This document shows, one piece after another, positions 23,569 through 33,012 of a stretch of 64,000 nt of DNA. The notes beneath the pieces were generated by a model that made no database searches, was not told the origin of the DNA, and saw only the letters and a list, made by a program, of their open reading frames with translations. Origin of the DNA: Aquilaria yunnanensis (Eukaryota; Streptophyta; Magnoliopsida; Malvales; Thymelaeaceae); assembly GCA_039654915.1 (NCBI GenBank), contig CM077594.1:106096893-106160892 (forward strand), read 5' to 3'. Position numbers and translations under genes: made by a program. How positions within the stretch are numbered: the first letter of the stretch is position 1; each line of letters starts with the position of its first letter.

Positions 23569-25788
23569 TTAAGGAAAGGTCCTTAGAACCTCTAACGATA
23601 GGAAAGGTTCTATCGTTGTAAGATGGACTGAATGACTGAATGTTTGTTTGAGGTTTAAGGAAAGGTCCTTAGAACCTCTAACGATAGAAAAGGTTCTATC
23701 GTTGTAAGATGGACTGAATGACTGATTGTTTGTTTAAGGTTTAAGGAAAGGTCCTTAGAACCTCTAACGTTAGGAAAGGTTCTATCGTCGTAAGATGGAC
23801 TGAATGATTGATTGTTTGTTTGAGGTTTAAGGAAAGGTCCTTCAAACCTCTAACGATAGAAAAGGTTCTATCGTTGTAAGATGGACTGAATGATTGATTG
23901 TTTGTTTGAGGTTTAAGGAAAGGTCCTTAGAACCTCTAACGATAGGAAAGGTTCTATCGTTGTAAGATGGACTGAATGATTGATTGTTTGTTTGAGGTTT
24001 AAGGAAAGGTCCTTAGAACCTCTAACGATAGGAAAGGTTCTATCGTTGTAAGATGGACTGAATGATTGATTGTTTTTTTGAGATTTAAGGAAAGGTCCTT
24101 AGAACCTCTAACGATAGGAAAGGTTCTATCGTTGTAAGATGGACTGAATGATTGATTGTTTTTTTTTTTTAGGTTTAAGGAAAGGTCCTTAGAACCTCTA
24201 ACGATAGGAAAGGTTCTATCGTTGTAAGATGGACTGAATGATTGATTGTTTGTTTGAGGTTTAAGGAAAGGTCCTTAAACCTCTAACGATAGGAAAGGTT
24301 CTATCGTCGTAAGATGGACTGAATGATTGATTGTTTGTTTGAGGTTTAAGGAAAGGTCCTTAGAACCTCTAACGATAGGAAAGGTTCTATCGTCGTAAGA
24401 TGGACTGAATGATTGATTGTTTGTTTGAGGTTAAGGAAAGGTCCTTAGAACCTCTAACGATAGGAAAGGTTCTATCGTTGTAAGATGGACTGAATGATTG
24501 ATTGTTTGTTTGAGGTTAAGGAAAGGTCCTTAGAACCTCTAACGATAGGAAAGGTTCTATCGTTGTAAGATGGACTGAATGATTGATTGTTTGTTTGAGG
24601 TTAAGGAAAGGTCCTTAGAACCTCTAACGATAGGAAAGGTTCTATCGTTGTAAGATGGACTGAATGATTGATTGTTTGTTTGAGGTTTAAGGAAAGGTCC
24701 TTAGAACCTCTAACGATAGGAAAGGTTCTATCGTCGTAAGATGGACTGAATGATTGATTGTTTGTTTGAGGTTTAAGGAAAGGTCCTTAGAACCTCTAAC
24801 GATAGGAAATGTTCTATCGTCGTAAGATGGACTGAATGATTGATTGTTTGTTTGAGGTTTAAGGAAAGGTCCTTAGAACCTCTAACGATAGGAAATGTTC
24901 TATCGTCGTAAGATGGACTGAATGATTGATTGTTTGTTTGAGGTTAAGGAAAGGTCCTTAGAACCTCTAACGATAGGAAAGGTTCTATCGTCGTAAGATG
25001 GACTGAATGATTGATTGTTTGTTTGAGGTTTAAGGAAAGGTCCTTAGAACCTCTAACGATAGGAAAGGTTCTATCGTTGTAAGATGGACTGAATGATTGA
25101 TTGTTTGTTTGAGGTTAAGGAAAGGTCCTTAGAACCTCTAACGATAGGAAAGGTTCTATCGTTGTAAGATGGACTGAATGATTGATTGTTTGTTTGAGGT
25201 TTAAGGAAAGGTCCTTAGAACCTCTAACGATAGGAAAGGTTCTATCGTTGTAAGATGGACTGAATGATTGATTGTTTTTTTGAGGTTTAAGGAAAGGTCC
25301 TTAGAACCTCTAATGATAGGAAAGGTTCTATCGTTGTAAGTTGGACTGAATGATTGATTGTTTTTTTGAGGTTTAAGGAAAGGTCCTTAGAACCTCTAAC
25401 GATAGGAAAGGTTCTATCGTCGTAAGATGGACTGAATGATTGATTGTTTGTTTGAGGTTTAAGGAAAGGTCCTTATAACCTCTAACGATAGGAAATGTTC
25501 TATCGTCGTAAGATGGACTGAATGATTGATTGTTTGTTTGAGGTTTAAGGAAAGGTCCTTAGAACCTCTAACGATAGGAAAGGTTCTATCGTCGTAAGAT
25601 GGACTGAATGATTGATTGTTTGTTTGAGGTTAAGGAAAGGTCCTTAGAACCTCTAACGATAGGAAAGGTTCTATCGTTGTAAGATGGACTGAATGATTGA
25701 TTGTTTTTTTGAGGTTTAAGGAAAGGTCCTTAGAACCTCTAACGATAGGAAAGGTTCTATCGTTGTAAGATGGACTGAATGATTGATT
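23569..25788. repeat. 86 bp tandem array (about 26 copies)
   Basis: Very regular head-to-tail repeats of 85-88 bp, differing by few substitutions and small indels. Each unit contains two inverted repeats: GAGGTTTAAGGA with TCCTTAGAACCTC around a short AAGG loop, and AACGATAG with CTATCGTT around GAAAGGTT. It sits in the 3' untranslated part of the element, where Tat-lineage elements are known to carry hypervariable satellite-like arrays. Confidence 0.95.
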
Positions 25789-26507
25789 GTTTTCGAGGCA
25801 AAGGTTCCATCCTTAAAACCCCGATGATGAAAATTGATTGTTTTCGAGGCAAAGGTTCCATCCTTAAAACCCCGATGATGAAAATTGATTATTTTCGAGG
25901 CAAAGGTTCCATCCTTAAAACCCCGATGATGAAAATTGATTGTTTTCGAGGCAAAGGTTCCATCCTTAAAACCCCGATGATGAAAATTGATTGTTTTCGA
26001 GGCAAAGGTTCCATCCTTAAAACCCCGATGATGAAAATTGATTATTTTCGAGGCAAAGGTTCCATCCTTAAAACCCCGATGATGAAAATTGATTGTTTTC
26101 GAGGCAAAGGTTCCATCCTTAAAACCCCGATGATGAAAATTGATTGTTTTCGAGGCAAAGGTTCCATCCTTAAAACCCCGATGATGAAAATTGATTGTTT
26201 TCGAGGCAAAGGTTCCATCCTTAAAACCCCGATGATGAAAATTGATTCTTTTCGAGGCAAAGGTTCCATCCTTAAAACCCTGATGATGAAAATTGATTGT
26301 TTTCGAGGCAAAGGTTCCATCCTTAAAACCCCGATGATGAAAATTGATTCTTTTCGAGGCAAAGGTTCCATCCTTAAAACCCCGATGATGAAAATTGATT
26401 GTTTTCGAGGCAAAGGTTCCATCTTTAAAACCCCGATGATGAAAATTGATTATTTTCTAGGCAAAGGTTCCATCCTTAAAACCCCGATGATGAAAATTGA
26501 TTTTGAG
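25789..26507. repeat. 51 bp tandem array (14 copies)
   Basis: Fourteen near-perfect 51 bp units (GAGGCAAAGGTTCCATCC, then TTAAAACCCCGATGATGAAA). As 51 is a multiple of three and the unit lacks stops, open frames arise on both strands with 17-residue repeats. I read these as by-products, not genes. The GAGG...AAAGGTTC core is similar to part of the adjoining 86 bp unit. Confidence 0.93.
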
Positions 26508-27048
26508 GCTAAGGAGCTTTCCTTAGGACCTCGAGCGAAATTTATATGAAAGCAATTGAAATTGGAATAATTTTCTTCGAAAGTGTGAATTTTCATAATA
26601 GGCGAGCGCAAAGAATTAGGCTTCGATAAAACGAGTGAATCTTGATGATGACAATAACACTGACAAATTATGTAAAGGGAACGGATGTTTGGAATCAATA
26701 TTCAAGGTTCATCTAATATTTTCTTCAGTAAATATAGATTCCCTTGTGAGATATGTCATCCGAATAAGGTTAAAGCTTAACTACCCCAAAATGTTATGCC
26801 TAGTAGACCTAATAGGGTGCGTCTCAAGAGTAATAAAAATTACTCTTTACTCAGCCATTCCATCCTAAAGGCGTTGTCCTATGATTTTAATATCAGCATG
26901 GACGAAGCTATATTATAAAAAAAGAAATTCCCTGAAAAGAAAAACTGAAACGCGAAAGAAAATGCTGATAATAAAACTAAAGGACAAGAAAAACGGATCA
27001 TATCGCTTCTTTCTTCCACAATACTTCAACAGGGTGAGTAGATGACCA
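26508..27048. other. Inner element, 3' flank of LOG
   Basis: About 540 bp without a recognised gene, between the LOG stop and the 51 bp array. It should contain the LOG 3' UTR and polyadenylation region; no strong signal can be named. Confidence 0.5.
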
Positions 27049-27678
27049 TTATGGGAGTGAACTGGTCGGGAAAGACTGTCGTGTCCAGTCTATCTGAATC
27101 ATTGCTGGATCTGGTTCAGGAACAAAAGCTTGTATTTTATCTAGCAATTCTTCAGCAGTTGTTGCGGATATTATGATTCGCCGTGCCACTCTTGATATGA
27201 AATTCTTCTGCATAGCATAATCCATAAAAGCTATCAGACCTGTAAAGAAATTGTTAACATTTAAAAGCCCAATGGGTTTCTTATGCAAATTAAGTTGGGC
27301 CATGGAAGCAATTTGAAAGACTTCTCCCAATGTGCCAAAACCACCTGGTAGAGCGATAAAAGCATCAGCATTTAAAAGCATTTGTAACACACGCTCTTGC
27401 AAATTTTTAACCACTAATTCTTCTCCAATCGTGCCCCCAGAAATAAATTTCAGAGGTCCAGGGATAATGCCCAAAACTTGACTTCCTCCTAGAGATGCTG
27501 CTGATGCTACACCTCCCATTAATCCGACACTACCTCCTCCATAAACTAAATGTATTTTTCGCTCAGCTAATACACTACCCAAATGGTTGGCTGCCTTTAA
27601 GTACTCTTCATCTTCTCCAGGAAAAATTCCAGAAAATACACAAATACTTCGGGGTTTACGAGTAGAGGTTTTCTCCAT
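27049..27678 (-). CDS. LOG: LOG-type cytokinin riboside 5'-monophosphate phosphoribohydrolase, retrotransposon-borne
   Basis: LOG enzymes release active cytokinin bases from their nucleotides in one step in the cytosol. The intact 209-residue ORF has the length of plant LOGs. It keeps the nucleotide-binding YGGGSVGLMGGVA (46-58), the catalytic Arg (R96 in LQERVLQM), the PGGxGTxxE motif as PGGFGTLGE (111-119), then MAQLNLHKKPIGLLNV (126-141) and RRIIISATTAEELLDKI (166-182). It is intronless, whereas plant LOG genes normally have several introns, which suggests capture from mRNA. It is clearly diverged from typical LOGs (for example G for E in GTLGE, L for the second Arg of the usual RKAEMAR stretch), so activity is likely but unproven. 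Start: ATG 45 bp after a TATA box; longer upstream frames have no ATG. Confidence 0.9.
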   Translation of the reverse strand: MEKTSTRKPRSICVFSGIFPGEDEEYLKAANHLGSVLAERKIHLVYGGGSVGLMGGVASAASLGGSQVLGIIPGPLKFISGGTIGEELVVKNLQERVLQMLLNADAFIALPGGFGTLGEVFQIASMAQLNLHKKPIGLLNVNNFFTGLIAFMDYAMQKNFISRVARRIIISATTAEELLDKIQAFVPEPDPAMIQIDWTRQSFPTSSLP

Positions 27679-27716
27679 TCCTATCCTTACCCTTATGAGA
27701 AAAGAAGAAAAGATGA

Positions 27717-27730
27717 TATATTTATAGAGG
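27717..27730 (-). promoter_or_regulatory. TATA box for LOG
   Basis: CTCTATAAATATATC on the minus strand, about 40-50 bp before the LOG ATG. A short CT-rich leader follows, consistent with an internal promoter separate from the LTR. Confidence 0.6.
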
Positions 27731-27769
27731 TAAAGCAATAATTTTATTTTTCAAGAATGGATACATTAT

Positions 27770-28345
27770 TGTCAGCTATTCACAGTAGTCACGAGTATGA
27801 CTCTGGTCAGGTATGGGTACACTATCGTTAAAAGAGGAAGAAAATTTCAAAAACAACTAGCATACATAGTAGTCACTACTGTAGCTTACGTCAGGAGTAG
27901 GTACGTGATTGTTGGAAGAGAAGGAAAATTTCAAAAGTAGCAGCTATATACAGTAATCATAACTATATCTCATGTCAGGAGTGGGTACATTATTGCCAAA
28001 GGAGAAGGAAAATTTCAAAAGCGACAGCTAGCATGTACAGTATCGTGACTATGGCTCATGTCAGGAGTGGATACATTATCGCCGAAAGGGGAGGAAAATT
28101 TCAAAAGCGACAGCTAGCACGTACAGTAATTGTGACTTTGGTTCATGTCAGGAGTGGATACATTATTACCAAAAAGGGAGGAAAATTTCAAAAGCGACAA
28201 CTAGCACGTACAGTAATCGTGACTTTGGTTCACGTCAGGAGTGGATACATTATTACCAAAAGGGGAGGAAAATTTCAAAAGCGACAGCTAGCACGTACAA
28301 TAATCGTGACTTTGATCCTCGTCTTCCACTGGCTTTGCATCCAGT
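27770..28345. repeat. About 86 bp tandem repeats upstream of LOG
   Basis: Six or so diverged copies. The landmark GGAAAATTTCAAAAGCGACA recurs near 27837, 27924, 28007, 28093, 28180 and 28266. On the minus strand each unit has TCCTGACRTRARC. One copy reads TGACGTAAGC (27882-27891) and another TGACGTGAAC, matching the TGACG core bound by TGA-type bZIP factors; others have TGACATGA. The array lies just upstream of the LOG TATA box. A 104-residue plus-strand frame (28033-28347) is a by-product of the repeats. Confidence 0.85.
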
Positions 28346-28362
28346 AATGGCTTCAATGCTTT

Positions 28363-28911
28363 CTATGAATCAGTGATTTGCATCTCATCTAGCTTTCTCA
28401 CAAACTGGCAAACAGGGTCGTTTAGGGTCAGATTCCCAAGACTGTAACGATCTCGTTCTTTTTGGAAAATTATCCATAATCCAACAACCTCAAATTGCAC
28501 TATTCCGCAAGAATGCGCTTCAAGAACCTCTCGAATATCTTCTAGAGATTCCTTACGCAAGCCATTCTTAATGAATCTTATTCTATCATTACGATTTCTG
28601 GTGATCACTCCTGGAGAACGACATTTATTGCCGCAAATCCACCATCCACAATTATGACAAACGCCTAGCCTCTTTGCTCTTCTTTTTTTGGCATAAGCGC
28701 TTTTACCAAAGCCGGGCATACGGGGAAAGAACGCTTCTGGAACTTCACCAGCTGAACGAACCTTAGCTTCGATTAGCCACCGCACATTATCAGGAATACC
28801 TTTGTGCATAAATACTCTGAATCGTTCACATCTAGCTTGATAAATCTTTTTAAGAACATTTATTGGGAAGGAAGGAAAATACTTTCGTAGGGCGGAAAGA
28901 GAAGACTCCAT
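28363..28911 (-). CDS. Cysteine-rich basic protein, carlavirus NABP-like (copy 2)
   Basis: 182 residues, ATG start, no introns. N-terminal LRKYFPSFPINVLKKIY (8-24), basic AKKRRAKRL (74-82), then a C-x2-C-x4-C-x3-C cluster (C85, C88, C93, C97), then PGVITRNRNDRIRFIKNG (100-117), and a C-terminal part with HSCG and GLWIIF. The order LP-x-[ND]-[IV]-x2-KI, basic run, four cysteines, G-[IV]-[ST]-x-N, FI-x2-G matches the cysteine-rich nucleic-acid-binding protein of carlaviruses and relatives (Pfam Carla_C4), by memory. Viral proteins of this family are usually shorter and lack this long tail. It aligns without gaps to the next gene at about 64% identity. It may bind nucleic acid; function unproven. 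TATA box at 28978-28986. Confidence 0.72.
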   Translation of the reverse strand: MESSLSALRKYFPSFPINVLKKIYQARCERFRVFMHKGIPDNVRWLIEAKVRSAGEVPEAFFPRMPGFGKSAYAKKRRAKRLGVCHNCGWWICGNKCRSPGVITRNRNDRIRFIKNGLRKESLEDIREVLEAHSCGIVQFEVVGLWIIFQKERDRYSLGNLTLNDPVCQFVRKLDEMQITDS

Positions 28912-28977
28912 TGATGAAGGAGGTATTTAAGAGAAGAAAGAAATTAGTGATTGTAGGAAATGGAAATAACTAACACA

Positions 28978-28986
28978 TATTTATAG
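28978..28986 (-). promoter_or_regulatory. TATA box for cysteine-rich gene copy 2
   Basis: CTATAAATAT on the minus strand about 70 bp before the ATG. The stretch further upstream (28990-29125) resembles the LOG upstream repeat unit and the end of that array (GTACAG-AATC-TGACT..TCTTCCACTG), so the two genes appear to share a promoter module. Confidence 0.5.
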
Positions 28987-29135
28987 TGATGAAAGGGATA
29001 ATGTGTTAATTACACTTGCAGAAGCAAGTTCATTATTGTCAAAAGAAAAGACAAATGATAGCTTATATGTACAGCAATCATGACTGTGGCTCTCATCCTC
29101 CACTGATTTATGTCCAGTAACGGCTTTAACGGCTT

Positions 29136-29684
29136 CTATAAGTCGAGGATTTGCTTCCCATCCAGTTTTCTTACAAGCTGGCAAACAGGGTTATTTACAG
29201 TCAGATTCCCGGGACTGTAACGGTTTCGTTCTTCATGAAAAATACTCCATAAACCAAGAATTTCACGTTGCACAGATCCACAAGAATGCGTCTCAAGAGT
29301 CAATTGGATATCATCCAATGAGTCCTTACTCAAGCCATTCTTGATGAACCGTATTTTATCTTCTCGATTATTGGAGATCATTCCTAAAGAATGACACCTA
29401 GTCTTACAAGTCCACCTACCACATTTATGGCAGACTTGTAATCTTTTTGCTCTTCTTTTTCTAGCATAAGAACTTTTGCCAACACCAGGCATGTAAAACG
29501 CAAATGTCTCTGGGATTTCACCTGCCAGACGAACCTTGGCTTCGATTAACCACCGTACATCTTCAGGTATTTCGTTATGCATCAGAGCTCTTAATCGTTC
29601 ACAGCGAACTCGGTAGATCTTTTTGAGGATGTTCATTGGGAGAGAAGGAAAATATTTTCGTAAGACAGAAAGAGTAGGATCCAT
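29136..29684 (-). CDS. Cysteine-rich basic protein, carlavirus NABP-like (copy 1)
   Basis: 182 residues, ATG start, no introns, paralogue of 28363-28911. It has the same layout: LRKYFPSLPMNILKKIY (8-24), ARKRRAKRL (74-82), cysteines C85, C88, C93 and C97 within CHKCGRWTCKTRC, then GMISNNREDKIRFIKNG (101-117), and a tail with HSCG and GLWSIF. Many differences between the copies are conservative (I/V, K/R, D/E), as expected if protein function was kept after duplication. Family call as for the other copy: carlavirus-type nucleic-acid-binding protein by motif order. The remaining possibility is a plant zinc-binding protein I do not know. Confidence 0.72.
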   Translation of the reverse strand: MDPTLSVLRKYFPSLPMNILKKIYRVRCERLRALMHNEIPEDVRWLIEAKVRLAGEIPETFAFYMPGVGKSSYARKRRAKRLQVCHKCGRWTCKTRCHSLGMISNNREDKIRFIKNGLSKDSLDDIQLTLETHSCGSVQREILGLWSIFHEERNRYSPGNLTVNNPVCQLVRKLDGKQILDL

Positions 29685-29833
29685 TTTCTAGAGGGAAGTA
29701 AAAGAAAGAAGAGAGGAAAGAATTAGTTATTATGGGCAACTGAGAGAACCGACTTGAGAGTCACGGAGTACCGTATTCGCCGTTTAACCGGAAAAGTGGA
29801 TCCTACTTCATTTTGATGTGATAGATATTTTTT

Positions 29834-30215
29834 TATCTTAGATATTCCATCGAGCTGACGTCGATCCAGTCCTCGATTATTGAATCCATTGTCCGCTTTT
29901 GACAAATTTTCAACGACAATATTTCTTGATGTCTGTCTTATCTTTGACCACAGCTATCTCTTATCTTGGATGCTGCTAAGCTGGCATCAATCCTGTCCTT
30001 CCAGGTGTAGTCTCGATTATTGAATCAATTGCCAGGCTTTTGACAATATTGTCTACTTTATCCTTTTTGATATGTGTCTTATCCTCGGCTATAGCTATCT
30101 CTTATCTTGGATACTACTAGCTGACGTCAATCCTGTCCTTCCAGGTGTAGTCTCGATTATTGAATCGATTGCCAGGCTTTTGACATATTGTCTACCTTAT
30201 CCTTGAATTCCTGAT
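29834..30215. repeat. Three diverged 125-145 bp repeats upstream of cysteine-rich gene copy 1
   Basis: Units begin near 29834, 29962 and 30103 (TATCTTRGAT) and share TCGATTATTGAATC and GCTTTTGACA. Copies one and three have GCTGACGTC, the third giving the palindrome TGACGTCA (30122-30129), a bZIP-type site; the middle copy has TGGCATCA. They lie 150-530 bp upstream of the ATG at 29684. I found no clear TATA box for this gene. Confidence 0.7.
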
Positions 30216-33012
30216 GCGGGTTGGTCCCGCATATTAGCTGTGTATCCAGTGATAGATTAGTAAGAGCTGATGACATTGAGATCTCAGCTTATATTGCTGT
30301 AACTGTGCTGTGAATGTGATTCCCGTTTGGTCCTTGTTATGTAAAGGCTATGTATGCATGATATGAAATGCATGAATGCAGAGCATGTGTAACTAATGGC
30401 TTTTTTTTGTATGGATCTAGTTCTTTATGTCTTTGCTTTACTGGATCCTCTTTGTGATGGCCTTCTTGGACTATCATTGAATCTCTTTATGTTTCCCCGC
30501 TCTTGTCCATTGCCTCAAAAGCCCAACTCTTTTCAAAGTCCGCTTTCTTTGACTTGTTCTTGAATTTTGGCCTCAATTTCTTTAATGTTCGCTCGCCTCA
30601 TACTTTATATCTCTTCAAATACTCATCCCTTGTCATGGATTTCATACTATCAAAGGCTTAACTTTCAATGTTTCATTGTCCCTTTTCTTGTGGTCGTGTC
30701 GACACTTGTTTACCCCCATGTTACAGTCCGAATAATTGCTCTTCCTTAGACTCAGGTTCTGATCCATAAGACTTGCCCCCTTGTCTATTGAGCTTCTTTG
30801 TTGGCCGTACTCTTTTTAAGCTTCGTAGAGACTACTTTGCCCCCCTGAATACGGTGTTTATGTAGATAAAAGGTATCACCTCGCCTTTAACAGAAGGTCG
30901 AGCATTTCTAGACTTTTGTGATGGCACTTGATCGTAAATTTCTCTTACAAGAACCACATCTTCTTAAAGAAAGTCTCAAGCTATCTCCTCACTTTTAAAT
31001 CTACACACATTAATGAATAATGGTTTGGCCTTAAAGAAAAACTTTCATCAATTTGCAAAGCTTGACAAAGTAATTTACGGTCTTTGTTTTTAATTAAAAT
31101 ATCCTGCCATTCTTCCCTTTCCAACTTGAAGACATAAACTGTGCAAGGCAATAAGGTAGAAACATGATTCACAAGGATAGCCTTTTAGCTGAATGAGGAT
31201 GATATCGAGAGGTAACTGTTAGGCGTGTGGAAAATTAAGTTTGAATATTTTTTTTTGTTTTGTTGCAGTCTTTTAGCTGAATGAGAATGATATTAAGAGG
31301 TAAATATTAGGTCTAAGTAAAGTTAAGTTTGAGTGGTGTGAAAGAAGGGTCTTTTAATACTACTCGTGAGCAGTATTAAACAAGGTAGAAACATGATTCA
31401 CAATGATAGTCTTTAAACTGAATGAGGATGATAAGTCTGAGGAAAGTTAAGTTTAAGTGGTTTGAAAGAAGGGTCTTTTAATACTACTCGTGAGCAAATT
31501 TGATTATGATGAAAAACTCAATAGTGATGACCTCAAACTTGCCACTCTTTCCAGAAAGTTAAACCTCATATGTTGCCCCCCAACTATCGTAATCTTTATG
31601 TACGCTTGGTTTGAGGGTTGCTTTTGTCTTCTAGACCGCCTTTGCAGGTTTTTAGTTTAGAATCCATAGCTCACTTGTTTTCTTTTTTTTCTTTTGCTCT
31701 AGTTTGAGCCCTTTTTCCTCTTTTTTTTTTTGTTTTTTTTTTGTTTCCCTTTTTTTTTTTTTGTGAGCTATGGTGATGACATACTTGATAACTCTCTTGA
31801 AGTGAGATGACTCAAGTGGCCTTGCTTGCTCGTGCTTGTTCTCAGTTCTTTTTGGTTTTGAATTTTCCCTTGTTGGCTTTTTGATGGAAGGGATGAACTT
31901 TTTCCTTTTCGGAGTTTTTTTTTTTTGTTACAGAAAACCGAGATCATAGCCTTCTTGAAATGAGATGATTCAAGTGGCCTTAGTTGCTTGTGTTTGCTCT
32001 CAGTCTCTTTTTTTTGTTTTGGATTTTCCCTTTAATGGCTTTTGATGGGAGGGATAAACTTCTTTCCTTTGTTAGAATTTGTGTTGCGGAAAACTGAGAA
32101 TCTTTTTTTTTTGTATTGAGCATTTGTGAGAATTGGGAGGCCACTGAGGTCATTTAATATGAGAGCTACCTTGTTTGGAAGCTAACCCCAGACTTCTTGC
32201 AAGGATGTTGATAACCACTATGAATTCTTTTTTTTTTAGAGTTGGGGTGCAACATATGAAATCCTTCTTACTAGATTTGACAACACTTTCAAGATCGCCA
32301 CTATTAAATCTCCCTTAACTTTTTATTTTCACCCACGAGTAATATCATTTAGAAAGCAAAGTATGATAGCAATAATGGATAGTATAATAGAAAGGAGTGA
32401 GAGATGGATGTAAAAATGGAATTTTTGGTAAGAAGTGGTAGAATGTGTAGGTGTAATAATTGAATTTTTGGTAAAAATTGGTAGAATGTGTAGATGTAAT
32501 AATGGAATTAAAAAGTGGTAGAATGCACACATAATATCTTTTTGTTGGAGAACAAAAAGAATTACTGGTTGTCAAAAAGTAAAGTGTGATGGCTATAATG
32601 GATAGTATAATGGCAAAGAGTGTAAAAATGGAAAGTAGTAGAATGCACGCATTACATCTTTTTGTTGTACCAGAAAAAGAATAGCAGGTGTCCATTTAAC
32701 AAAGACTACACCCCAGATTCTGGACTAAATCTAGGAGATTTTTACTATTAAATTACTTTTGCAAGCTTTCAAAGATACAAGTTTATTCAAAGGATTCCCT
32801 GTCATTCAAAAGTGTGTGCGGAGCGTTAGGTCAGATCTGACTTGGAGCCCTTCCAAAATTAATGTAATTCCAGCTCAAAATCTTCACTTTCAATTACCAA
32901 TCACATCGGGCCTAGCAACTTGGACTCGACCAACTGTTGGACCTTGAATTTCAATATGACAAAATTTTCAGTTACATTTGGGATTTGGGTCACACCAACT
33001 TGGAAGAGAAGG
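30216..33012. other. Inner element, non-coding 5' internal region
   Basis: About 2.8 kb with no recognised gene. It holds local duplications: a CTTTTAGCTGAATGA block (near 31180, 31269 and, diverged, 31410), a GAAGGGTCTTTTAATACTAC block (twice, 31344 and 31467), a pair of about 190 bp units with T-runs (31780-32100; GAGATGA-TCAAGTGGCCTT in both), and GAATTTTTGGTA-GAAT units (32415-32700). A 63-residue minus frame (30981-31172) looks protein-like but I do not recognise it. Confidence 0.6.

Noticed and set aside
23569..25788. The 86 bp array as a CRISPR-like repeat
   Set aside because: Eukaryotic context, no unique spacers; whole units are repeated head to tail within a retrotransposon 3' region.
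25779..26549. 256-residue plus-strand ORF of 17-residue repeats
   Set aside because: A product of the 51 bp tandem array, whose length is a multiple of three; the other strand is open as well. No promoter or domain.
28033..28347. 104-residue plus-strand ORF with repeated VTLVHVRSGYII
   Set aside because: It is the 86 bp repeat array upstream of LOG read in one frame, antisense to the genes; no domain.
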